A stretch of DNA of 64,000 nt. It comes from Larkinella knui (lineage in GTDB: Bacteria; Bacteroidota; Bacteroidia; Cytophagales; Spirosomataceae). The notes below the pieces were generated by a model, which was not told the DNA's origin, did not search any database, and was given only the letters and a program-made list of their open reading frames with translations. Shown here one piece after another: positions 49,766 to 57,482 of this stretch; the first letter of the stretch is position 1; each line of letters begins with the position of its first letter. The position numbers and the translations under genes are program-made. The stretch covers positions 496,001-560,000 of the forward strand of contig NZ_RQJP01000004.1 in assembly GCF_003858645.1 (NCBI RefSeq), given 5' to 3'.

Positions 49766-52700
49766 ATGAGTTTATCAGGAATTAGTATTCAGCGGCCCGT
49801 GTTGGCTGGTGTGCTCTCCGTATTGATTATTTTGTTCGGAATTGTCGGATTTTCGTACCTCGGAATCCGCGAGTATCCGGTTACGGATTCGCCCATTATT
49901 ACCGTTACGACCACGTATCCCGGTGCCAGCCCGGACGTGATTGCCTACCAGATTACCAAACCGCTGGAAGAATCCATCGGGGAAGCCAACGGGATTCGCA
50001 CCATCTCGTCCGTCTCGCGCGAAGCGGCCAGCGTCATCACCGTCGAATTTAACCTCAACGCGGATCTGGAAGCCGCGGCCAATGATGTTCGCGACAAAGT
50101 GACCAAAGCCCGGCGGTTGCTGCCCGGCGACGTTGATGCGCCCATCGTGGAAAAAGCCAATGCGGGGGATATTGTGATCTTTATGGCCGTGGAAAGCAAA
50201 ACCCGCACCATCCTGGAAGTGAGCAACATTGCCTCGACGGTGATTAAGGAACGGATGCAAACCATTCCGGGTGTGAAGCGCGTGGGGATTGCCGGGGAGA
50301 AAAAATACGCCATGCGGCTCCGCATCGACCCGGCCAAACTGGCGGCTTATCAACTGACGCCCGCCGATGTCGAGCAGGCGCTGCGCAACGAAAACGTCGA
50401 TCTGCCGTCGGGCCGTGTTGAAGGGGATCAGAACGAACTGACCGTTCGAACACTCGGGCGACTGACGCAGGAAGCGGATTTTAACAACATGATTATCCGA
50501 CAAGAAGGCAGCAGCATCATTCGTTTCAAAGACATCGGTTTTGCCGAATTGGGAGCCGAAAACGAGCGAACCGCCATCCAGAACAGCCTGAAAGGAAATT
50601 CACCGGTAATCGGGGTATTTGTGGAACCGCAACGGGGCGCGAATGCCGTCGCCATTGCCGACGAGTTTTACCGTCGCCTGAAAGAATTACGCAAGGAAAT
50701 CCCCGCCGACTACGAGTTAACGATTGGAAAAGACTTTACCGAACCCATCCGGGATTCCATCTCCGAAGTGGAAGAAACCCTGTTCATTGCCTTCGGACTG
50801 GTTATTCTGATCCTGTTCATCTTTCTGCGCGACTGGCGTTCGACCATCATTCCGGTCGTGGCCATTCCGGTTTCCATCATTTCGTCTTTTTTTATCATGT
50901 ACGCGGTCGGCTATTCCATCAACATCCTGACGCTGCTGGCGCTGGTGCTGGCGATCGGGCTGGTGGTCGATGATGCGATTGTGGTTTTGGAGAACATTTA
51001 CGCCAAGGTAGAGGAGGGCATGAGCCCGATTCAGGCGGCTTTTCAAGGCTCGTCGGAAATCTATTTCGCCGTTATTTCCACCACCATTACACTGGCAGCG
51101 GTTTTTCTGCCGATTCTGTTTCTGCCCGGAATTACCGGTAAACTCTTTCAGGAATTTGCCATCGTTGTGGCCGGTTCGGTGCTGGTATCGGCTTTCGTGG
51201 CGCTGACGCTTTCGCCCATGATGAGTGCGTATCTGCTGAAACGGCAGGAAAAACCGAACTGGCTGTACCGCAAAACCGAGCCGTATTTTGTGGCTCTTAA
51301 CCGGGGCTACGAAAAATCACTGGCGTGGTTTCTGCAATACCGCTGGATGGCTTTCGTGGCGCTGGCGGCCACATTTGCGCTGATTTACATCATTGGCAAG
51401 CAATTGCCGTCGGAACTGGCCCCATTGGAAGACCGCTCGCAGATCAGTCTGGCGGTTTTGGCACCCGAAGGCTCATCGTATGAATACACCGAGAAATACA
51501 TGCGCGAAATCGCTAAGTTTTCGGTCGATTCCACCCCCGGATTGTTCCAGACGTATTCCATTCTGGCCCTGACGTTTGGCCCACCCGCACCGGTTAACCT
51601 GGCCATTCAGAACACGTTTCTGAAAAAAGCCGACGAGCGAACCACCAGCCAGGCCGACGTTTTTCAGATTTACGCCCGCAATGCGCAGAATTTCAGAGGA
51701 GTGCTGGTATTTCCCGTTCAGCCGCCCACCATCGGGAGCCGTTTTGGTCAGGCGCAACCGGTTCAGTACGTGTTGCAGGGCCAGAATCTGGCAGCGATCA
51801 CCGAAGTTCTGCCTAAGTTTCTGGCTGAAGCCCGAAAAAGCGAAGTCCTGCGGTTTGTCGATTCGGATTTGAAAGTGAACAAACCCGAGCTGGTGCTGAA
51901 AATTGACCGCGACAAAGCCGCCGAGCTGGGGATTTCCGTTGTCGAAATTGCCCGTGGTTTGCAACTGGCGCTGAGTGGTCAGCGGTATGGCTATTTCATT
52001 TACAACGACCGGCAATATGAGGTCATCGGGCAGTTGCAACGGCAGGAACGCGACACGCCGTATGACTTGAAAGCGATGTTTGTCCGCACGCGCACCGGCG
52101 ACATGGTTTCGCTGGATAACCTGGTTTCGTTCCGGGAAAGCGTCAGTCCGACGGCCATTTACCGCTACGATCAGGCGATTTCGGCGACGGTTTCGGGCGG
52201 TCTGGCACCGGGCAAAACCATTGGCGACGGCGTGGCGGAGATGAACCGGATTGCTAAAAAAATCCTGCCACCCAGCATCAAAACCTCGCTGGCTGGTGAA
52301 TCGAGGGACTTTTCGGAGAGCTCGTCGAGTTTGTTATACGCCTTTATATTCGCGCTGGTGCTGATTTATCTGATTCTGGCGGCTCAGTTCGAGAGTTTGA
52401 TCGATCCGTTTATCATTCTGCTGACGGTGCCGATGGCCATGACGGGCGCACTCCTTAGCCTGTGGCTTTTCGGCCAGACGCTGAATATTTTCAGCCAGAT
52501 CGGGATCATCACGCTGATCGGTTTGATTACCAAGAACGGTATTCTGATTGTTGAATTTGCCAACCACAGCAAGGAGCAGGGACTGAGTACGCTGGAAGCC
52601 GCTAAAGTGGCTGCGGCCTCGCGGTTTCGCCCGATTTTGATGACGAGTTTGGCGATGATATTCGGCGCCATTCCCATTGCGTTGACCGAAAACAGCCGAA

Positions 52701-52834
52701 ATTCGCTGGGAACGGTCATCGTCGGCGGTTTGCTCTTTGCCGGCTTGCTAACGCTCTACATCATCCCGGCTGTGTATTCCTATTTTTCCCGGGTTCCGAA
52801 AAAGAAACAGGAAGAGGTGCTCGAACTGGTCTGA
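49766..52834 (+). CDS. RND efflux pump inner-membrane protein (HAE1/AcrB type)
   Basis: This is a 1022-residue RND transporter. Residues 1-30 form the first helix (PVLAGVLSVLIILFGIVGF), with long periplasmic loops between TM1-2 and TM7-8. The proton-relay Asp pair is in TM4, LAIGLVVDDAIVVLENIY, followed by conserved GSSEIYFAVISTTITLAAV. Such pumps expel hydrophobic drugs, detergents and sometimes metals, with the adaptor upstream and the TolC-like protein downstream. The HAE1 subgroup call (drug rather than metal) rests on the VDDAIVVLENI motif and length. A 289-nt repeat-rich gap separates it from the adaptor. Confidence 0.95.
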   Translation: MSLSGISIQRPVLAGVLSVLIILFGIVGFSYLGIREYPVTDSPIITVTTTYPGASPDVIAYQITKPLEESIGEANGIRTISSVSREAASVITVEFNLNADLEAAANDVRDKVTKARRLLPGDVDAPIVEKANAGDIVIFMAVESKTRTILEVSNIASTVIKERMQTIPGVKRVGIAGEKKYAMRLRIDPAKLAAYQLTPADVEQALRNENVDLPSGRVEGDQNELTVRTLGRLTQEADFNNMIIRQEGSSIIRFKDIGFAELGAENERTAIQNSLKGNSPVIGVFVEPQRGANAVAIADEFYRRLKELRKEIPADYELTIGKDFTEPIRDSISEVEETLFIAFGLVILILFIFLRDWRSTIIPVVAIPVSIISSFFIMYAVGYSINILTLLALVLAIGLVVDDAIVVLENIYAKVEEGMSPIQAAFQGSSEIYFAVISTTITLAAVFLPILFLPGITGKLFQEFAIVVAGSVLVSAFVALTLSPMMSAYLLKRQEKPNWLYRKTEPYFVALNRGYEKSLAWFLQYRWMAFVALAATFALIYIIGKQLPSELAPLEDRSQISLAVLAPEGSSYEYTEKYMREIAKFSVDSTPGLFQTYSILALTFGPPAPVNLAIQNTFLKKADERTTSQADVFQIYARNAQNFRGVLVFPVQPPTIGSRFGQAQPVQYVLQGQNLAAITEVLPKFLAEARKSEVLRFVDSDLKVNKPELVLKIDRDKAAELGISVVEIARGLQLALSGQRYGYFIYNDRQYEVIGQLQRQERDTPYDLKAMFVRTRTGDMVSLDNLVSFRESVSPTAIYRYDQAISATVSGGLAPGKTIGDGVAEMNRIAKKILPPSIKTSLAGESRDFSESSSSLLYAFIFALVLIYLILAAQFESLIDPFIILLTVPMAMTGALLSLWLFGQTLNIFSQIGIITLIGLITKNGILIVEFANHSKEQGLSTLEAAKVAAASRFRPILMTSLAMIFGAIPIALTENSRNSLGTVIVGGLLFAGLLTLYIIPAVYSYFSRVPKKKQEEVLELV

Positions 52835-52847
52835 TGAACCCATACAT

Positions 52848-52970
52848 GAGCGCGTATTTCCCCGGAGGGGAGGACTGTTACTAGTCAATGGAAGCGTTAA
52901 TGACCGATAAGCCCCGGCGGGGCGTCCCGGATACCAAAATTTCACCCCTCCGGGGTTCCGGTTAGCGCAT
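52848..52970. repeat. CCCCGGAGGGG-family palindromic repeats
   Basis: GCGCGTATTTCCCCGGAGGGG followed by CTGTTACTAG (52849-52884) resembles the unit at 46408-46445. An opposite-facing partner, CACCCCTCCGGGGTTCC, ends near 52960, with a CCCCGGCGGGG variant between them. Together they would fold into a long imperfect hairpin just after the RND pump gene. Confidence 0.75.
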
Positions 52971-53238
52971 AAGACCACAAAGCTATAAACAGTGCACCCC
53001 TCTGGGGCTATTCAATACCCTGTTCTCGCTCGTGTGCCGCGAGTGAGGATTATTCAAAGGACCTCCGGCCCGAACCATGAGCTTCCAGAATGAAAATTTC
53101 TCGTCGATAGACCGGGCGCGGGCCGGAGGCCCTTGTAATAATCTTCACTCGCGACACGCGAGCGGGAACGGGAAACTCGGGGAATGACGGAAGACCATGA
53201 TGCTATAAACAGTGCGCCCCTCTGGGGCTATTCAATAC
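52971..53238. repeat. Inverted-repeat element flanked by 48-bp direct repeats
   Basis: Direct repeats at 52971-53018 and 53191-53238 match at 44 of 48 positions. Between them, imperfect inverted arms of about 53 bp (53018-53071 and 53120-53172) contain CTCGCTCGTGTGCCGCGAGTG and GACCTCCGGCCC-type cores and their complements. A related inverted-repeat unit lies at 62624-62771. The element carries no protein. With 52848-52970 it occupies the whole gap before the TolC-like gene. Confidence 0.85.
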
Positions 53239-53256
53239 TTTTCACTAGTACAAATT

Positions 53257-54603
53257 ATGAAACCGTTTATTTATAAAACCATTCTTTTAAGTCTTCTTTT
53301 ATTCCTGATCACGGGAAAACCGGCCATCGCGCAGGTGCGACCCCTGACAATGGAAAACGCCGTGAAACTGGCGTTGGAGAAAAACCGTGATTTGCAGGTG
53401 GCGACTTTGGAAACTACCAAATCAGCGCAGAAAGTACGCGAAGCGCGCGGATACGCCCTGCCAACGGTGGCGGCTTCGGCGCAATACCTGTATTTTCCGC
53501 AGAAACAGGTCTCTTTTTTGCCGGGCAGTTTTGTGGGATTGGGTGAAAACCAGCTGGCCACCTTCCGGGTTGGTGGCTCCAACGCTTTTGTGGGCGGTGT
53601 TGCCGTATCGCAGCCGCTTTTTCAGGCGGGAATCGGTTCGGCCATCCGGGCCGCGCAGATTTACGAAAACGCGTCGGCAGAAGGGTTGAATGAAGTTCGG
53701 GCGGGCGTTGTGACTGATGTCAAAAAAGCGTATCTGAATGTGCTCATCACGCAGGAGCAACTCCAGCTTCAGCAACAAAGCCTGTTGCGTAATGAACAGG
53801 CCCTGAAAGATTCGCGCTCGCTGCTGGCGCAGGGTCGGGCGTCGCGGGTCGATACGCTGCGGGCGTTTGTTTCGGTCGAAAACCTGCGGCCGGAGATCAG
53901 CCGCCTGAGCAATCGGGTGGAAATCACGAAAACGATTTTGAAACGGACCATGGGGCTGGACGAGCAGGAAGCGATTGAGCTCCAGGATTCGTTGCAATAC
54001 GACAAAACCGGGTTGGTTGTACCCGGGGCCGATGCTTTTTTTGAAGCTGTTCAGGCCCGTCCGGAAGTCCACCGGCTGGAGTTAACGGAAAGACTAAACC
54101 GTGAACAAATCGCCTTGCAAACCGCTGAACGGTCGCCCAAACTGTCGGCCATTGGCCTGATTCAATCGCAGGCGCAGGCTAATAATTTAAAACTGGCTGA
54201 TTATAGCTGGCCGCTTAGCTCGTATGTGGGTTTGCAAGTCAGCGTGCCCATTTTCAGCGGGTTTCGAACGGTTTCCCGGATTCAGCAAGCCGTTATTACC
54301 CGCCAGCAAAGCGAAACGCAGTTGGTAAATTTGAAGGAAATCGTTCGGGCGGAGGTGAAAATTGGTATTTCCAACGTCGAAGAAGCCCGGCTGCGCATCG
54401 AAACCCAACGGCAAACCGTGACGGTGGCCGAACTGGGTTACCGCATTACCCGCGACCGCTGGAAACAGGGCATTGCGTCGCGGCTGGATCTTTCGGATGC
54501 CGAATTGTCGCTTACTCAGGCCAAATCCAATCATTTGCAGGCCGTTTATGATTTCCTGACCGCGTCGGTCGAGCTGGATAAAGTGATGGGGCGGATTCGA
54601 TAA
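53257..54603 (+). CDS. TolC-family outer-membrane efflux protein
   Basis: This 448-residue protein has a signal peptide (MKPFIYKTILLSLLLFLITGKPAIAQ, cited by MKPFIYK and KPAIAQ) and the two OEP repeats. The first has LTMENAVKLALEKNRDLQ and SQPLFQAGIGSAIRAAQ. The second has LSSYVGLQVSVPIFSGFRT and LDLSDAELSLTQAKSN. Long coiled-coil helices lie between strands. It forms the exit duct of the RND system. ATG 53257 is chosen because it starts a signal peptide; a longer frame runs into the repeat region. Separated from the pump gene by 422 nt of repeats, it may have its own transcript start. Confidence 0.93.
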   Translation: MKPFIYKTILLSLLLFLITGKPAIAQVRPLTMENAVKLALEKNRDLQVATLETTKSAQKVREARGYALPTVAASAQYLYFPQKQVSFLPGSFVGLGENQLATFRVGGSNAFVGGVAVSQPLFQAGIGSAIRAAQIYENASAEGLNEVRAGVVTDVKKAYLNVLITQEQLQLQQQSLLRNEQALKDSRSLLAQGRASRVDTLRAFVSVENLRPEISRLSNRVEITKTILKRTMGLDEQEAIELQDSLQYDKTGLVVPGADAFFEAVQARPEVHRLELTERLNREQIALQTAERSPKLSAIGLIQSQAQANNLKLADYSWPLSSYVGLQVSVPIFSGFRTVSRIQQAVITRQQSETQLVNLKEIVRAEVKIGISNVEEARLRIETQRQTVTVAELGYRITRDRWKQGIASRLDLSDAELSLTQAKSNHLQAVYDFLTASVELDKVMGRIR

Positions 54604-54620
54604 ATTGGTTGTTAGAAGAA

Positions 54621-54686
54621 AGAGGTTAGACAAGAGAGAAAAGACCAGTACCAACGACTTTGTCTTTCCTCTCTTGTCTAACCTCT
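54621..54686. terminator. Bidirectional hairpin between convergent genes
   Basis: Arms 54621-54645 and 54662-54686 (25 bp, one mismatch) enclose a 16-nt loop, between the TolC-like gene and the fatty-acid-hydroxylase-type gene. The right flank CTTCTCTTTT gives a T-rich end for plus-strand transcripts, and the left flank has TTCTTC on the minus strand. Confidence 0.8.
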
Positions 54687-54694
54687 CTTCTCTT

Positions 54695-55918
54695 TTAACC
54701 GTAAACCAGCCGCAAATACCGCTTCTGCAAGTTGGAAAAATAAGCCCACAGGAGCAGCGACCCGATGAACAACGCGCTGAATGACAAGGGGTTGTTTAAA
54801 TACGGAATCATCATTAAAACCAGGAATGAAACCCGGCTGATTTCCAGGTAAAACACCCAGTTCCGCTGTTCGAGCAAAGCGCCACAGTTGACCAGCGTGA
54901 TGATGATAAAGAGGGAAATTAACACCTGATTATACAGCGGAATGTGGTTTTCCAGTAATAAGAAAACGAACAAAATAGCCAGAATGCCAATTAGTTGGCC
55001 CAGTACGTAACCCCGAAACCGGCGACTGGTGGCATGGACCGATGAGCGGGACAAAAACCGCTTTTCCAGCTGACTCCGAACCTCCGGGTCAATGTCGTCC
55101 GGACGACCAAACAGGACGTTTAGTTTGGCCATAAAACCGGGCGTCCGCCGAACGGTTTCGGCGAGTTCCATCATAAAATGGAATTGCTGCCACAAGAAAC
55201 TGTGGCTTTCGAGCGGTTTGGTCAACCCATAAACAAGTTCGTTGGCATCTTCTTTTTCTTCGGCAAACGTCCCAAACAGCCTATCCCAGATGATCAGCAC
55301 GTCGCCGTAGTTTTTATCCAGGTATTCGGGATTGCTGGCGTGGTGAACGCGGTGGTGCGAGGGCGTCACCAGAATGTATTCCAGCCAGCCTAATTTGCCA
55401 ATGGTGCGCGTGTGAATAAAGAAAGGGTATAAACCGTGCAGAATCAGCATGGTCGAAATCATGCCGGCCGGAAAACCGATCAGGGGCAGAATTGTCCAGA
55501 AACCGGTTCGGATGATGGCCTGAAAAACCGTGATTCGCGCGGAAGTCGTGTAGTTGAAATCTTCGCTCTGGTGATGAACGACGTGGGCACTCCAGAATAA
55601 ATTGACTTCGTGAGCCAGCCGGTGATACCAGTACCAGACCAGGTCGGTCGCCAGAAACAGGGCAACCCAGCCCACTACGCCCGGTTTCAGGTCAAAAAGG
55701 GCGTAGTGCTGGTGGATGTAATCATAAACGAAATAGAAAGCGCCGACGGTGAAGGTATCGAGAAGCCGTTCGGCAATGCCAACGTTGATGTTGGCGACTG
55801 AATTATTGAATTTAAAATAGTCTTTTTTCTGCCATTTGGAAATGACATACTCCAAACCCATAAAAAACAGAAAGAAAGGAACAGCCAGGGCCATCCAGTT
55901 TAACTCCACAGTTTCCAT
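54695..55918 (-). CDS. Fatty acid hydroxylase/sterol desaturase-family membrane protein
   Basis: This 407-residue polytopic protein of the FA_hydroxylase family has the di-iron His boxes HRLAHE, HVVHH and HRVHH, plus a late HSFLWQQFHF region. Helices run to about residue 160 (motif VWYWYHRLAHEVNLFWSAHV) and more near 300-400. Related enzymes hydroxylate or desaturate sterols, alkylglycerols or fatty acids, and substrate is not predictable. The C-terminal half after the His boxes (about 285-400) has extra hydrophobic segments, as in alkylglycerol-monooxygenase-like proteins. It is probably monocistronic. Confidence 0.88.
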   Translation of the reverse strand: METVELNWMALAVPFFLFFMGLEYVISKWQKKDYFKFNNSVANINVGIAERLLDTFTVGAFYFVYDYIHQHYALFDLKPGVVGWVALFLATDLVWYWYHRLAHEVNLFWSAHVVHHQSEDFNYTTSARITVFQAIIRTGFWTILPLIGFPAGMISTMLILHGLYPFFIHTRTIGKLGWLEYILVTPSHHRVHHASNPEYLDKNYGDVLIIWDRLFGTFAEEKEDANELVYGLTKPLESHSFLWQQFHFMMELAETVRRTPGFMAKLNVLFGRPDDIDPEVRSQLEKRFLSRSSVHATSRRFRGYVLGQLIGILAILFVFLLLENHIPLYNQVLISLFIIITLVNCGALLEQRNWVFYLEISRVSFLVLMMIPYLNNPLSFSALFIGSLLLWAYFSNLQKRYLRLVYG

Positions 55919-56043
55919 GCAAGTTGTCTACAAAAAATTATAAAAACGAATTAGAAGAATGGCATTAAGTCGTTTTCATACGTGAGTAGGTGGCAATTCG
56001 TCATGACGGGGTCGCCACGAGCGAATCGGAAAATGAATACAAC

Positions 56044-57204
56044 TTAGAGTCGACAAAGCCGCTCTCCGGCCTGGAGCAGTACGTCGTCGTTTTTGGCAAA
56101 ACAGAAACGCAGGATCTTGAAATCGTTTTTCTGGCGGTAAAACACCGAAACCGGTATCGATGCGACGCCAATTTCTTTGGTCAACCGGATGGCCAGATCA
56201 TAATCCGGTTCATCCGTAATGCTCTGATACGAAACCGTTTGGAAGAAACTGCCCTCCGTTGGCTGGAATTGAAACCGGGAGCCACGAAGGCTGTCGAGAA
56301 ACAAATCCCGTTTGTGCTCGTAGAAGGCCGGCAGCGTTTCGTAAGGTTCCGGATTCTTCAAATAATCGGCCAGCGCGTACTGAATCGGCGTTACCGTGCT
56401 GAAGGTCAAATACTGATGGATCTTGCGGAATTCGGCAGTCAACGCCTTGGGTGCCAGACAATACCCGATTTTCCAGCCGGTGACGTGGAAGGTCTTGCCG
56501 AACGAGCCGCAGACGAACGTGCGTTCCTGCAAAACCGGATGCGTTGCCAGCGAAAGATGCGGTCGGCCGTCGAATCGGATGTGTTCGTAAACCTCGTCGC
56601 TCACAATCCAGATGTCGCGCTGGTGGACCAGCGCGGCCAGTTGGGCCAGGTCGTCGGCTGTCCAGACGCGTCCCGTCGGGTTGTGGGGTGTGTTGACGAT
56701 GAGGAGCCGGGTCTTGTCCGTAATTTTCCCGCGAACGTCTTCCCAGTCGATGGCGTAGGTCGGTGGGGCCAGCGTCACAAAAACCGGAATACCGCCGTTC
56801 AACTCGATGGCCGGAACGTAACTGTCGTAGGCCGGTTCGAAGACGATCGCTTCATCGCCGGGCCGGATCACCGCCGTAATGGCGGCAAACAGGGCTTCGG
56901 TAGCACCGGAAGTAACCGTTACTTCGGTTTCCGGGTGATAGCTTACACCGTACAATTGGTCCGTTTTTTGGGCCAATGCTTCGCGCAAGGCGGGCACGCC
57001 CGCCATGGGGGCATATTGGTTAAATCCTGTTCGGAGGTATTTTTCGACCAAAGCAACCAGCTCCGGGGAGCAGTCGAAGCCCGGAAAACCCTGCGATAGA
57101 TTGATGGCACCCGTATCGCTCGCTAATTTTGACATTACGGTGAATATGGTCGTTCCAACCCACGGTAATTTGGAAGAAAGGGCGCCGTCTTTTGCTAAAT
57201 TCAT
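56044..57204 (-). CDS. Methionine/kynurenine-type class I aminotransferase
   Basis: This 386-residue PLP aminotransferase resembles YbdL-type methionine aminotransferases. It has NLSQGFPGFDCSPELV near the N-terminus, FNQYAPMAGVPALREALA, the NPTG loop at 175-178, SDEVYEH at 202-208, and the PLP lysine K237 in SFGKTFHVTGWKIGY. It would transfer the amino group of methionine or another neutral amino acid to a 2-oxo acid. It stands alone; the 278-nt gap before it (57205-57482) is AT-rich near 57300 and also carries a hairpin, 57440-57480. Confidence 0.9.
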   Translation of the reverse strand: MNLAKDGALSSKLPWVGTTIFTVMSKLASDTGAINLSQGFPGFDCSPELVALVEKYLRTGFNQYAPMAGVPALREALAQKTDQLYGVSYHPETEVTVTSGATEALFAAITAVIRPGDEAIVFEPAYDSYVPAIELNGGIPVFVTLAPPTYAIDWEDVRGKITDKTRLLIVNTPHNPTGRVWTADDLAQLAALVHQRDIWIVSDEVYEHIRFDGRPHLSLATHPVLQERTFVCGSFGKTFHVTGWKIGYCLAPKALTAEFRKIHQYLTFSTVTPIQYALADYLKNPEPYETLPAFYEHKRDLFLDSLRGSRFQFQPTEGSFFQTVSYQSITDEPDYDLAIRLTKEIGVASIPVSVFYRQKNDFKILRFCFAKNDDVLLQAGERLCRL

Positions 57205-57439
57205 TCTCGGTAAATCCTGTTCGGTGGTCTATCTTGCCAATAGAGTCGATTGGGAATGCAGATTTTCAGCGCCAATCGACGCCGAAAAGTACAAAAAAAT
57301 ATAATAGGTAAATTAATAAACTACTTTTTCTATGAATTTTATAGGGTAAAAGAGTGCGTATAAAGTACGGGGTTTCTGCGGTCAAGGGCGACACGGGTAT
57401 GAAGGAGTGCCGATTGCAAATCAGCAACCATCGGATTCG

Positions 57440-57480
57440 AGCTTGCCAATCCCGAAGGGCATTATCCCGAACCGCAAGCT
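57440..57480 (-). other. Hairpin downstream of the T9SS-sorted protein gene
   Basis: AGCTTGC (57440-57446) pairs with GCAAGCT (57474-57480), 7 bp, enclosing a 27-nt loop with a repeated ATCCCGAA motif. It lies just beyond the stop codon on the minus strand. No T-run follows, so its role as terminator is doubtful. Confidence 0.4.
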
Positions 57481-57482
57481 GA

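Noticed and set aside
57205-57482. A small gene in the gap before the aminotransferase (57205-57482)
   Set aside because: No frame has a plausible start, length and composition; the AT-rich part is better explained as promoter DNA.
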